Shown here in pieces: positions 9,723 to 18,364 of a stretch of DNA of 64,000 nt. This DNA is from Achromobacter spanius (GTDB lineage Bacteria; Pseudomonadota; Gammaproteobacteria; Burkholderiales; Burkholderiaceae_B), in NCBI RefSeq assembly GCF_003994415.1, contig NZ_CP034689.1, forward strand, positions 5,084,001-5,148,000, in the 5' to 3' direction. Position 1 is the first letter of the stretch. Each line of letters begins with the position of its first letter. The position numbers and the translations under genes are program-made. The notes beneath the pieces are model-generated. The model ran no database searches. It saw nothing but the letters and a program-made list of their open reading frames with translations, and was not told the origin of the DNA.

Positions 9723-10976
9723 ATGGCATTTTCCTGGAAACGTGCAATTGCGAACGCGGTAGCGCCGATGGCGCTGGCGATGTGCGCGCTCCTGCCCCCT
9801 GCCGCGCAAGCCGCGAAAAATTCCGACCCTTGCAAGACCAACGCCAAATCGGCGGCTTGCAAGGCGCAACAGGCCAAGAAGGCCCCTGCCCCGAAGGCCG
9901 CGTCCGGCAAGAGCTCGGCCGGCAAGCAAGCCGCGCCCAAAGCCACTCCCAAATCGTCCTCCAGCGCCAAGAAGGCGCCGCCCAAGTCTTCGTCCACCGC
10001 CAAGAAAGGCCCACCCAAGTCTTCGTCCACGGCGAAAAAAACGCCGCCCAAAAGCGGCAGACAAGTGGCCGCCAAGGGCACGCCGCCCAAAAAGGGTGCG
10101 GCCGCGGGCAAGAACGGCAAACCCAACAAGCCGGGCCGCGCGCAACGCGCCGCGGCGGTGGCGGCCTCGGCCGCCATGCCGCCGGCCGCTTCATCGGTGC
10201 AAGCCGAAGCCGCCGCGCTGCGCTCCAGCACCGCGTATGTGCAAGACCTGGAAACGTCGACGGTTCTGTTCGCCAAGAACGCGAACGTCGTGCGCCCCAT
10301 CGCTTCCATTTCGAAGCTGATGACCGCCGTCGTGGTGGTGGACGCCAACCTGCCGATGGACGAAATGCTGGAGATTACCGACGATGACATCGACGGCCTC
10401 AAGCACACCACGTCGCGGTTGCGGGTGGGCACCAAGCTGTCGCGCGGCGACATGCTGCACCTGGCGTTGATGTCGTCCGAAAACCGCGCGGCCAACGCGC
10501 TGGGCCGCCACTACCCGGGCGGCCTGCCCGCGTTCGTGGCCGCCATGAACGCCAAGGCGCAATCGCTGGGCATGACCAGCACGCACTTCATCGAGCCCAC
10601 CGGCCTGTCCAGCGACAACGTGTCGTCGCCGCACGATCTGGCCCGCCTGCTGCGCGCGGCCTCGCAACGCCCGCTGATCCATCGCTACTCGACCGATACC
10701 GAGTACGACGTTGAAATCAACCACCGCACGCAGACCTTCCGTAATACCAATCTGCTGGTGCGCAAGCCCGACTGGGACATCAAGGTGTCCAAGACCGGCT
10801 ACATCAACGAGGCTGGCGAATGCCTGGTGATGCTGGCGCGCATCAATGGCCGTGACCTGGCCATCGTGCTGCTGGACTCGCAGGGCAAGCTGTCGCGCAT
10901 TGGCGACGCGGTGCGCATCCGCCGCATTCTGCAAAGCGAAGTGGCAATGGCGGCATCGATACCGCCTGGTGGCTGA
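9723..10976 (+). CDS. pbpG: D-alanyl-D-alanine endopeptidase (PBP7-type)
   Basis: A 417-residue periplasmic penicillin-binding peptidase that cleaves peptidoglycan cross-links. A signal peptide (residues 1-30, ending AAQA) is followed by a low-complexity Lys/Pro/Ala/Ser linker (about 45-160). This linker contains three and a half 11-residue repeats (ATPKSSSSAKK, APPKSSSTAKK, GPPKSSSTAKK, TPPKS). The peptidase domain has S195-x-x-K198 (SISK), S252-E-N254 and K357-T-G. PBP7/PbpG is usually about 300 residues, so the extra length is the linker, perhaps a cell-wall-spanning basic tether. A clear intrinsic terminator follows at 11012. There are two Cys near residues 37 and 47. Confidence 0.9.
   Translation: MAFSWKRAIANAVAPMALAMCALLPPAAQAAKNSDPCKTNAKSAACKAQQAKKAPAPKAASGKSSAGKQAAPKATPKSSSSAKKAPPKSSSTAKKGPPKSSSTAKKTPPKSGRQVAAKGTPPKKGAAAGKNGKPNKPGRAQRAAAVAASAAMPPAASSVQAEAAALRSSTAYVQDLETSTVLFAKNANVVRPIASISKLMTAVVVVDANLPMDEMLEITDDDIDGLKHTTSRLRVGTKLSRGDMLHLALMSSENRAANALGRHYPGGLPAFVAAMNAKAQSLGMTSTHFIEPTGLSSDNVSSPHDLARLLRAASQRPLIHRYSTDTEYDVEINHRTQTFRNTNLLVRKPDWDIKVSKTGYINEAGECLVMLARINGRDLAIVLLDSQGKLSRIGDAVRIRRILQSEVAMAASIPPGG
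9942..10040 (+). repeat. 33-bp in-frame tandem repeat in the pbpG linker
   Basis: Three consecutive 33-bp units encode the 11-residue repeat [AG][TP]PKSSS[ST]AKK; a fourth, broken copy begins TPPKS. Copy number in such basic linkers often varies between strains. Confidence 0.8.
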
Positions 10977-11011
10977 CCGCCTGCAGGCAGGCCACCCCAT
11001 GACGAGTGCAT

Positions 11012-11042
11012 AAGGCCCGATCCGATCGGGCCTTGTTTTTTT
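11012..11042 (+). terminator. Rho-independent terminator of pbpG
   Basis: A perfect 10-bp stem (AAGGCCCGAT / ATCGGGCCTT) with a 3-base loop is followed by GTTTTTTT on the plus strand. It stands about 35 bases after the pbpG stop and just before the convergent RHH gene. Confidence 0.92.
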
Positions 11043-11049
11043 CAGCCGC

Positions 11050-11439
11050 CTAAGCGGCAACGCGCCGCTTGGCGCGCAGCGGTTCTGCGTCGTACATCGA
11101 CGCCGGCAGCCCTTCCAGCACCGCTTGCGGATTCAGGGACCGGATCGGCACCGAGGCATCCTGCGGAATGCGTCCATCGGCCTGCAACAACTGATAGCGC
11201 AGGCAGCAGACACGCAGGAAGGACGTGAAATTGGCGGCCTCGCCACGGTATTCGATCAGTTCGTCGTACAGCCGTTCGATTAGTTGCGTGACGCGCATGC
11301 CGTCGCGCCCGGCGATTTCTTCCAGCACCTGCCAGAACAATCGCTCCAGCCGCAAGCTGGTCGCCACGCCATGCAGGCGCAGCGAACGGGTTTCGGGCGC
11401 GTAGGAATGCTCGCTCGCGCGGATGAAGATTTCACACAT
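11050..11439 (-). CDS. Ribbon-helix-helix domain protein
   Basis: A 129-residue protein whose first half matches the RHH_4-type ribbon-helix-helix pattern: TRSLRLHGVATSLRLERLFW, then QVLEEIAGRDGMRVTQLIERLYDEL. A C-terminal helical region (NFTSFLRVCCLRYQLLQ) and a basic tail (AKRRVAA) follow. RHH proteins bind DNA as dimers and usually act as repressors or antitoxins. No toxin-like partner is adjacent, so this is more likely a stand-alone regulator. It is convergent with pbpG and divergent from adhP. Confidence 0.75.
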   Translation of the reverse strand: MCEIFIRASEHSYAPETRSLRLHGVATSLRLERLFWQVLEEIAGRDGMRVTQLIERLYDELIEYRGEAANFTSFLRVCCLRYQLLQADGRIPQDASVPIRSLNPQAVLEGLPASMYDAEPLRAKRRVAA

Positions 11440-11650
11440 ATAAGCTCCCGGACCAGGGGCCAGGCGAGCCTGCCCGGCGCGCCTCTCGGACGACCACTTT
11501 ACGACGTTTGGCGCAGCGCTCGCAACACACCAAGGGGCTTAGGGCCGCGGCATGCGCCCCCCTGGCATGTGGTCGCGGTTGATAAAAATCATGGTGCCGA
11601 ACGCGCGGGCGGTCGAGCATAGGCAAACTGACCTGACGATGGAGCAGACG

Positions 11651-12676
11651 ATGGAAAAGACCATGAAAGCCGCGGTGGCGCGCGCATTCGGCAAACCCCT
11701 GGTGATCGAAGAAGTGGCCGTGCCCCGCCCCGGGCCGGGCGAGCTGCTGGTCAAGATAGAAGCCTGCGGTGTCTGCCACACCGACTTGCACGCGGTGCAG
11801 GGCGACTGGCCCGTGAAACCCAATCCCCCCTTCATTCCCGGCCACGAAGGCGTGGGCCATGTGGTTGCGGTGGGCGCTGGCGTGACCCATGTGAAGGAAG
11901 GCGACCGCGTGGGCATCCCCTGGCTGTACTCCGCCTGCGGCCATTGCGAACACTGCCTGGGCGGCTGGGAAACATTGTGTGAGCAGCAACAGAACGCCGG
12001 CTACTCCGTCAACGGCGGATTCGCCGAGTACGCGTTGGCCGCCGCCGACTACGTGGGGCTGCTGCCCAAGAATGTGGGCTTTGTCGACATCGCCCCCGTG
12101 TTGTGCGCGGGCGTGACCGTGTACAAGGGCCTGAAGATGACGGACACGCGCCCGGGCAATTGGGTGGTGATATCCGGCATTGGCGGCTTGGGCCACATGG
12201 CGGTGCAATACGCTCGGGCCATGGGCCTGAACGTGGCCGCGGTTGACATCGATGACACCAAGCTGGACCTGGCCCGCCGACTGGGCGCCGAGGTTACCGT
12301 CAACGCCAGGACCACCGACCCCGCCGCCTACCTGAAGCGCGAAATCGGCGGCGCGCATGGCGCGCTGATCACGGCGGTATCGCCCAAGGCGTTTGAGCAG
12401 GCGCTGGGCATGGTGCGGCGCGGCGGCACCGTGGCGCTGAATGGTTTGCCGCCGGGCGACTTCCCGCTGTCGATCTTCGACATGGTGTTGAATGGCGTGA
12501 CCGTGCGCGGCTCTATCGTGGGGTCGCGGCTGGACCTGCAAGAGTCCTTGCAGTTTGCCGAAGCCGGCAAGGTGCGCGCCACCGTGTCCACGGATCGGCT
12601 GGAGAACATCAACGGCGTGTTCGACCGCATGAAGCAGGGCCAGATCGAAGGCCGGGTGGTGCTGGACTTTGCCTGA
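11651..12676 (+). CDS. adhP: Zinc-dependent alcohol dehydrogenase (AdhP type)
   Basis: A 341-residue medium-chain dehydrogenase that interconverts primary alcohols and aldehydes with NAD. Catalytic-zinc ligands C42 and H65-E66 (GHEGVGH) are present, as are the structural-zinc cysteines C96, C99, C102 and C110. The Rossmann motif SGIGGLGHMAVQYA lies near 170. The start was set at 11651 because GGAG lies 6 bases upstream and 341 residues is the usual AdhP length; ATGs at 11639 and 11663 are also in frame. Convergent with the PfpI-type gene. Confidence 0.92.
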   Translation: MEKTMKAAVARAFGKPLVIEEVAVPRPGPGELLVKIEACGVCHTDLHAVQGDWPVKPNPPFIPGHEGVGHVVAVGAGVTHVKEGDRVGIPWLYSACGHCEHCLGGWETLCEQQQNAGYSVNGGFAEYALAAADYVGLLPKNVGFVDIAPVLCAGVTVYKGLKMTDTRPGNWVVISGIGGLGHMAVQYARAMGLNVAAVDIDDTKLDLARRLGAEVTVNARTTDPAAYLKREIGGAHGALITAVSPKAFEQALGMVRRGGTVALNGLPPGDFPLSIFDMVLNGVTVRGSIVGSRLDLQESLQFAEAGKVRATVSTDRLENINGVFDRMKQGQIEGRVVLDFA

Positions 12677-12700
12677 TGCAGTCCAGCACCGGTCCGCGCA

Positions 12701-13279
12701 TCAGTGCGTGATCTTGGTGCCCAGCACGGCCAGAAACTGCGACAGCCATGCCGGGTGCGCGGGCCAGGCCGGCGCCGTCACCAGGTTGCCATCGGTGTAG
12801 GCCTGATCAATGCCGATCTCGGCATAGGTGCCGCCCGCCAGCCGCACCTCGGGCGCGCACGCGGGGTAAGCCGAGCAGGTGCGCCCTTTCAAGATACCGG
12901 CCGCGGCGAGCAATTGCGCGCCGTGGCACACCGCGGCGATGGGTTTGCCGGCCTGATCGAAATCGCGCACGATATCCAGCACTTTCTCGTTCAGCCGCAG
13001 ATACTCGGGCGCGCGTCCACCCGGTATCACCAAGCCGTCGTAGGCGGCGGGCTCGACGCGGTCAAAGTCAAAATTCAGCGCAAAGTTGTGGCCGCGCTTT
13101 TCACTGTAGGTCTGCGCGCCTTCGAAATCGTGGATGGCGGTGGCGATGGTGTCACCGGCCTTCTTGTCCGGGCAGACCGCGTGCACCGTGTGCCCCACCG
13201 CCAGCAGCGTCTGGAAGGGCACCATGGTTTCGTAGTCTTCGGCGTAATCGCCGACCAGCATCAATAGTTTCTTGCTCAT
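12701..13279 (-). CDS. DJ-1/PfpI family protein
   Basis: A 192-residue class I glutamine-amidotransferase-like protein. The nucleophile elbow AAVCHGAQLL puts the reactive cysteine at C118 followed by H119, and the conserved early Glu (E15 in DYAEDYE) is present. The family includes deglycases/glyoxalases and putative proteases (PfpI, YhbO); the exact activity is not readable. A strong AAGGAG precedes the ATG. It is monocistronic, convergent with adhP. Confidence 0.88.
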   Translation of the reverse strand: MSKKLLMLVGDYAEDYETMVPFQTLLAVGHTVHAVCPDKKAGDTIATAIHDFEGAQTYSEKRGHNFALNFDFDRVEPAAYDGLVIPGGRAPEYLRLNEKVLDIVRDFDQAGKPIAAVCHGAQLLAAAGILKGRTCSAYPACAPEVRLAGGTYAEIGIDQAYTDGNLVTAPAWPAHPAWLSQFLAVLGTKITH

Positions 13280-13409
13280 GAATGTCTCCTTGGGATGAGG
13301 GGCGGCCGGTTCAGCGCCCGCCAGGGGCTCCGGTTCTTGATGTTCTGGGAGACATTGTGCTCGCCCCGACGACGCAGGGGGTGGTAATGGGATACCACAG
13401 CGGGCCTGC

Positions 13410-14114
13410 TCAGCGCGGCAATGACGCGCCGCCGCAGATGGCGATGTCCTGGCCGGTAATGGCGCCCGCCTGTGGCGACAGCAGGAACGCCACCAGCGCC
13501 GCCACTTCCTCGGGCTGGATCAAGCGGCCAATCGGAGGCATGCGCGGCGCGCTGCCCGCGCGGGCGGGGTCCTGCAACATGCCCGTCTGCGTGGCGGCCG
13601 GCGACACCACGTTTACGGTGACACCCTGGGGCGCCAGTTCCGCGGCCCAACTGCGCGCCAGCGCCACCAGCGCGGCCTTGGACGCCGCGTACTGGCTGCG
13701 GCCGGGCATGCCCTGGGCCGTCCGGCTGCCCACCAGCACCACGCGGCCGTCACCGCGTTCGGCCATGCCCGGGGTCAGCACCTGGGCCAACCGCACCGCC
13801 ACATCCACGTGCAGCTTCCACATGCGTTCGCCGTCGGCGGGGTCCAACTGCGCCAGGGGCCCCACCCGCATGATGCCCGCGGCATGCACCAACGCGCCGG
13901 CGTGCTTGCAGCCCTGCAACGCCTGCCGGGCAGCGGCTTCATCGCACAGATCAACGATGATGTGGCGATAGGCCGCATGCCGCGCCACGGCCGGCCCGAT
14001 GTCCAGGCCAGCCACCTGCCAGCCCGCGTCCAGCAGGCGCTGCACGATGGCCAAGCCGATGCCGCCCGTGGCGCCGGTCACCACCGCCAGCGCGCCCGCC
14101 GGTTTATTCGACAT
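13410..14114 (-). CDS. Short-chain dehydrogenase/reductase
   Basis: A 234-residue SDR with the cofactor motif TGATGGIG (residues 13-20), the HAAG loop (77-80), catalytic S130 and Y142-x-x-x-K146 (YAASK). The Asn usually found in the middle helix (VNL) is replaced: the segment reads LHVDVAV, so D104 occupies the equivalent region. The ATG at 14114 sits within the last codons of the upstream Bug receptor gene (11-base overlap), indicating translational coupling. It belongs to the minus-strand cluster with the Bug receptor and the DHDPS-like gene, so it probably acts on the sugar-acid or hydroxy-acid that the cluster takes up. Confidence 0.88.
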   Translation of the reverse strand: MSNKPAGALAVVTGATGGIGLAIVQRLLDAGWQVAGLDIGPAVARHAAYRHIIVDLCDEAAARQALQGCKHAGALVHAAGIMRVGPLAQLDPADGERMWKLHVDVAVRLAQVLTPGMAERGDGRVVLVGSRTAQGMPGRSQYAASKAALVALARSWAAELAPQGVTVNVVSPAATQTGMLQDPARAGSAPRMPPIGRLIQPEEVAALVAFLLSPQAGAITGQDIAICGGASLPR

Positions 14115-15072
14115 GGATATTTCCTTCCTGGATGATTTTGCGCGATCGTGCCATGTCGTCTTTCTGGAAGCGTGCAAACGCCGCGGCCGACCCCGGCGTC
14201 AACGACACGCCCAGTTGCTCGTACTTGGCCGTCATGCCGGAAGCCAAGGCCTTGTTGACCTCGGCGTTCAGCTTCTCGACGATGGCCCCAGGCGTGCCGG
14301 CGGGTGCCCACAGTCCGTACCAGCTGTAGAACTGATAGCCGGGCAGGACTTCACTGACCGTGGGCACGTCGGGCAAATTGGGCAGACGCGCGTCAGACGT
14401 CACGGCCAGGATCTTCAGCATGCCGCTTTTGTAGTACGACACGGCGCCCAAGACCGGATCGATGAAGCCATCAATGCGTCCGCCAACCAAGTCCTGCAAT
14501 GCGGGCGACGTGCCGCGATAGGGTATGACCATGTAGTCCAGGCCGCCCTGGCGTTTCAACAGCTCGGTGGCCAGATGGCCGGCAGACCCAATGGAGCCCA
14601 CGGCGAAGGTAAGCTGGCCCGGGTTCTTCTTGGCATAGGCCAATAAGCCGGCCAGGTCGGTGACGGGCAGATCTTTCTTCACCGATACCGACAGCGGCGC
14701 CTTGCCCGCCATGGCCACCGGCACGAAATTCTTGTTCACGTCGAAGGGCACCGCCTTCATGGTCATGGGCGCCGTGGTGAATGTCGACGCATTGAACAGC
14801 AAGGTATAGCCATCGGCCGGTGATTTGGCGACGACGTCGGCGCCGATGATGCCGTTGCCGCCCGACCGGTTTTCCACGATGAAGCTTTGACCGGTCTGCT
14901 CGCTGAGTTTCTGCGCCAGGTCGCGGCCCAGCATATCCAGCGTGCCGCCGGGCGGGAACGGAATCACAAACCGGACCTGCCGTGATGGATAGGTGTCCTG
15001 CGCATGCGCCATGCCGCCACCAATAGCCAGGCACAACGCGACCATGGCGCGCAACGCGATTCTCTTTTTCAT
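14104..15072 (-). CDS. Bug/TctC-family tripartite-transport solute receptor
   Basis: A 322-residue periplasmic binding protein. The signal peptide (KKRIALRAMVALCLAIGG, cleaved after AHA) is followed by the family signature YPSRQVRFVIPFPPGGTLD, and ENRSGGNGIIGADVVAKSPA near residue 70. Bug proteins bind carboxylates (citrate, nicotinate, aromatic acids and others) and are strongly expanded in Bordetella/Achromobacter, often without membrane partners, as here. A good GAGGAGA site precedes the ATG. The ligand is unknown; the adjacent aldolase-type gene suggests a hydroxy- or keto-acid. Confidence 0.92.
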   Translation of the reverse strand: MKKRIALRAMVALCLAIGGGMAHAQDTYPSRQVRFVIPFPPGGTLDMLGRDLAQKLSEQTGQSFIVENRSGGNGIIGADVVAKSPADGYTLLFNASTFTTAPMTMKAVPFDVNKNFVPVAMAGKAPLSVSVKKDLPVTDLAGLLAYAKKNPGQLTFAVGSIGSAGHLATELLKRQGGLDYMVIPYRGTSPALQDLVGGRIDGFIDPVLGAVSYYKSGMLKILAVTSDARLPNLPDVPTVSEVLPGYQFYSWYGLWAPAGTPGAIVEKLNAEVNKALASGMTAKYEQLGVSLTPGSAAAFARFQKDDMARSRKIIQEGNIHVE

Positions 15073-15173
15073 GATGTGTCTCCTCTCTTATTTATTTTTA
15101 CTTAGCGCATCGTGCAGGGGGTTGGCCTCATGCCACCCCGCTGCATCCGTGCGGTTACAGGCGCAATAGTGCT

Positions 15174-16112
15174 TCAGCGAGCCAGCAAGCCCGCGCCGGT
15201 CAACGCCGCGCGCAACGCCTGCATGTCGGCGTCGTCGGGCGCCTCGGTGGGCGGGCGCACGGTCGCGCTTTCCAGCACGCCGGCCAGATACATGCCGGCC
15301 TTCATGCGAGCATGGGCTTCCCCGGTGGGCTCTCCACCGCCGTAGACGGCGTCTTTCAGCGGCGTGATCAAGGCCTGCACTTGCTGCGCGCGCTTCAGGT
15401 CGCCTGCCTTGACGGCATCCCACAGGTCAATGATCAGTTGCGGGATGAACGTGGCGAAGCCGACCAGCGCGCCGTCCACGCCCTGCACCATCGACGCCAG
15501 CAGGTATTCGTCGTGGCAGGTCAGGATGGCCTTGGACGCATCGGCCTCACGCAGCGCCTGGATGTCGCGCGCATATTTGTTCATGTCGCGCTGGCCCACC
15601 TTGAACGCCTGCACGTAGGGCAATCGGGCCAGGTCGCCCATCAGCTTGGCCGAGTAGGACGCCCGCGTCCACGCCGGGTAAACGTGGCACACCAGATCAA
15701 GATCAGGCGCGGCCTCGTGGATCGCCTGGAAATACGCCAGCGCATGGCCTGGCGTGAAGCCAAAGCGCAGCCAGTGATGCGGCGGCATGACGTCCAGCGC
15801 GGCGGCGCCCGCTTCGCGCGCGGCGCGTGCATGTTCCTGCGCTTCGGCGATGCCTTCGCAGACAATCGAAGAAATCACGGGCAGCTTGCCGCGCAGCTCA
15901 TCGGCCACGATGCGCGTCACCTGCGCGCGCTCCGATGGGGTCAGCGAAAACACTTCGCCCGTATGGCCGTTGGTCATGACGGCCACAACGCCAGCATGAC
16001 CCGCCAGCCACGAGGCCAGGCGGCGCAGCGCGGGTTCGTCGATACGATGATCGTCGGTAAAGGGGCAGGAAATTGCCGGAATGATGCCGCGGTAATTCGA
16101 GATGGAAGCCAT
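15174..16112 (-). CDS. DHDPS/N-acetylneuraminate-lyase family aldolase
   Basis: A 312-residue (beta/alpha)8 class I aldolase or dehydratase. The Schiff-base lysine is K171 (QAFKVGQRD) and the active-site Tyr is Y145 (CHVYPAW). The usual GTTGE loop reads NGHTGE, so the first of the two hydroxyl residues is His50. True lysine-pathway DapA keeps both Thr, so this is more likely a catabolic keto-acid aldolase or dehydratase. It is followed by a Bug receptor and an SDR on the same strand and is divergent from a LysR regulator, the usual layout of a small inducible catabolic operon. Confidence 0.85.
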   Translation of the reverse strand: MASISNYRGIIPAISCPFTDDHRIDEPALRRLASWLAGHAGVVAVMTNGHTGEVFSLTPSERAQVTRIVADELRGKLPVISSIVCEGIAEAQEHARAAREAGAAALDVMPPHHWLRFGFTPGHALAYFQAIHEAAPDLDLVCHVYPAWTRASYSAKLMGDLARLPYVQAFKVGQRDMNKYARDIQALREADASKAILTCHDEYLLASMVQGVDGALVGFATFIPQLIIDLWDAVKAGDLKRAQQVQALITPLKDAVYGGGEPTGEAHARMKAGMYLAGVLESATVRPPTEAPDDADMQALRAALTGAGLLAR

Positions 16113-16251
16113 TGTTGTCTCCGTGTATTAGGCCTGGGAATGGCAGGTATGATTGCGGCACCCCCATGGGGTCGTCCAATACTCGAAACGCATAGAATTA
16201 TGTTTGCCGCGGCGCACACCTGACATGGGACCTGGAAACCGACCCCTGGAC
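16113..16251. promoter_or_regulatory. Divergent control region, LysR gene / aldolase operon
   Basis: The 139-base gap between the divergently transcribed DHDPS-like gene and the LysR-type regulator is where a LysR operator and both promoters should lie. I did not find a clear T-N11-A palindrome, so no exact operator is marked. Confidence 0.5.
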
Positions 16252-17169
16252 ATGAATTGGCTTGAGGACTTTTGCTCTCTGGCCGAGACAGGCAGTTTTT
16301 CTCGCGCGGCGGAAGCCCGCGCCATCGCGCAGCCGGCGTTCAGCCGGCACATCCGCGCGCTGGAAGAATGGGTGGGCGCTGACCTGTTCGACCGCAGCAC
16401 ACACCCCACCGAACTGACCGCCGCGGGCCGAAAATTCCTGCCGCTGCTCAAGCAGGTCATGGCCGACCTCGAAGCCGCGCGCATCAAGGCGCTGGCCGCC
16501 CATGCCCAGGAAGGCGCCAGCCTGCGTTTTGCGGCCACCCACCTGCTGTCGTTGACGTTCTTTCCCCAATGGCTGACCCGGCTGGAAGCGGCGCTGGAAG
16601 TGGGCGCAATCCAGATGATGTCCGACAGTTTCCAAGCCTGCGAAGACCTGATGGCGCAGCGGCGCGTGCAGTTCCTGCTATGCCACCGTCATCCACAAGT
16701 GGCCAGCCGACTGGATGAAGTGCCCTACCCCAAGGTGCATCTAGGTACGGACATGCTGGTGCCGGTCTGCGCCCCCGCGGCCGGTGGCCTTGCCGACACG
16801 CCGGCGCACCGCCTCGACGACGACGGCGTGGTGCCCTTTCTTGCCTATGGGCCGGCCTCCGGCCTGGGCCGCATCGTCAGCCACCAATTGCGGCACAAGG
16901 CGATGCCAGCTGAACGCATCCAGACCGCCTTCGTTGGCCCCCACGCCACGTTGCTGCGATCCATGGCGATACAAGGCCGAGGCATCGCCTGGCTACCCGA
17001 CATGCTGGTGCATGATGACCTGCAACAGGGCAGCTTGATTCGGGCAGGCGGGAAGGAATGGGACATCCCGCTGGACATCTGCCTGTTTCGCCAACCTAGC
17101 GACATGGCTGCCGTGGCCGAGAATCTATGGGCGCTGGTGGCTGCGGGAAACCCTTCGCCGCGGGAATAA
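16252..17169 (+). CDS. LysR-family transcriptional regulator
   Basis: A 305-residue LysR protein: N-terminal winged helix-turn-helix (MNWLEDFCSLAETGSFSRAA then AQPAFSRHIRALEEWVGADL, residues 1-60), a linker helix, then a two-lobe ligand-binding domain. I chose ATG 16252 because MNWLEDF is the usual LysR start; an upstream ATG at 16225 would add nine residues. No strong Shine-Dalgarno is visible. It is divergent from the aldolase-Bug-SDR operon and probably controls it. Confidence 0.9.
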   Translation: MNWLEDFCSLAETGSFSRAAEARAIAQPAFSRHIRALEEWVGADLFDRSTHPTELTAAGRKFLPLLKQVMADLEAARIKALAAHAQEGASLRFAATHLLSLTFFPQWLTRLEAALEVGAIQMMSDSFQACEDLMAQRRVQFLLCHRHPQVASRLDEVPYPKVHLGTDMLVPVCAPAAGGLADTPAHRLDDDGVVPFLAYGPASGLGRIVSHQLRHKAMPAERIQTAFVGPHATLLRSMAIQGRGIAWLPDMLVHDDLQQGSLIRAGGKEWDIPLDICLFRQPSDMAAVAENLWALVAAGNPSPRE

Positions 17170-17350
17170 CCCGGGCCGCCCCGGCATTGCGCCATTGCCC
17201 TGTTTCCGGCGCTTGCCGCAGAAAACCATTTAGATTACGATCGACATCATAATGAATCCCGCGTGATGGATTTCGACGTCGCGCGGGCTTCGTGTTGACC
17301 GCGGCCACCCCGTGCGCGCGGCCTTTTATCTGGCCACAGGCTACGCAACC

Positions 17351-18355
17351 ATGCAGGCATTTTTCATCGAGCGCTACAAAGACATTGGCAAGCTTGGCCA
17401 ATTACCCGAGCCCTCTGTCGGCGACAACGATGTCTTGGTGCGGGTGCATGCCGCCAGCGTCAACGCGCTGGACGCCAAGATCCGCAAAGGTGAATTCAAG
17501 CTCATCCTTCCCTATCGTTTCCCCCTGGTGCTTGGCAACGACCTGGCGGGAGTCGTCGTGCGGGTCGGCAGAAACGTGCGCCAATTCAAACCGGGCGACG
17601 AAGTCTATGGGCGACCGCCGGACGATCGCATCGGCAGCTTCGCCGAGTTGATTGCGGTCAATGAAGACGCGCTGGCCCTCAAACCCCGCAACCTGAACAT
17701 GGAACAGGCGGCTTCGCTGCCCTTGGTCGCGCTGACCGCCTGGCAGGTGCTGGTAGAAACCGCGCAGGTGAAGCCGGGGCAAAAGGTGTTGATACACGCC
17801 GGGTCCGGTGGAGTCGGAACCATCGCCATCCAGCTTGCCAAGCACCTGGGCGCTTTTGTCGCAACAACGACCAGCACGCCAAACGTCGATTGGGTGCGGG
17901 ATTTGGGCGCCGATGTTGTCATCGACTACCGCACACAAGCGTTCGAATCGACGCTGCGCGATTACGACGTGGTCCTCAACAGCTTGGGGCCGGACGTACT
18001 GGATAAATCGTTTCAGGTGCTCAAAGCCGGATCCGGAGCACGACTGATTTCCATCTCTGGCCCGCCGACGCCCGCCTTCGCCAAACAACAAGGGCTATCG
18101 TGGGGATTGAAGCAGGCATTGCGGCTTCTTAGCTGGCGCGTTCGCCGGAAAGCGGCCAATGCTGGCGTCAACTATGACTTCGTGTTCATGCGCGCACACG
18201 GAGAACAGCTGCGACAGATCACCGGGCTGGTCGAATCCGGCGCCATCCGACCCGTGATCGATCGCGTTTTTCCATTGGCTGCCGCGCACGAGGCCTTGGC
18301 CTATGTCGAAAGCGGCAGAGCGAAGGGCAAGGTGGTGGTTAGGCTCAGTGCGTGA
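17351..18355 (+). CDS. NADPH:quinone-oxidoreductase-like zinc-free MDR protein
   Basis: A 334-residue medium-chain reductase without the zinc-binding cysteines. Residues 1-130 form the GroES-like domain (VGDNDVLVRVHAASVNALDA, LGNDLAGVVVRVG), followed by the nucleotide motif HAGSGGVGTIAIQLAK (about 157-172). The family reduces quinones or enones with NADPH. GC content and codon use are slightly less extreme than the neighbours, and the upstream 180 bases contain AT-rich sequence with a CCCGCG/CGCGGG inverted repeat near 17258-17287. It is convergent with ybaK. Confidence 0.85.
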   Translation: MQAFFIERYKDIGKLGQLPEPSVGDNDVLVRVHAASVNALDAKIRKGEFKLILPYRFPLVLGNDLAGVVVRVGRNVRQFKPGDEVYGRPPDDRIGSFAELIAVNEDALALKPRNLNMEQAASLPLVALTAWQVLVETAQVKPGQKVLIHAGSGGVGTIAIQLAKHLGAFVATTTSTPNVDWVRDLGADVVIDYRTQAFESTLRDYDVVLNSLGPDVLDKSFQVLKAGSGARLISISGPPTPAFAKQQGLSWGLKQALRLLSWRVRRKAANAGVNYDFVFMRAHGEQLRQITGLVESGAIRPVIDRVFPLAAAHEALAYVESGRAKGKVVVRLSA

Positions 18356-18364
18356 GCTACTTCC

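Noticed and set aside
15174..16112. Lysine-biosynthetic dapA
   Set aside because: The GTTGE loop is changed to NGHTGE, and the neighbours (Bug receptor, SDR, divergent LysR) indicate a catabolic operon.
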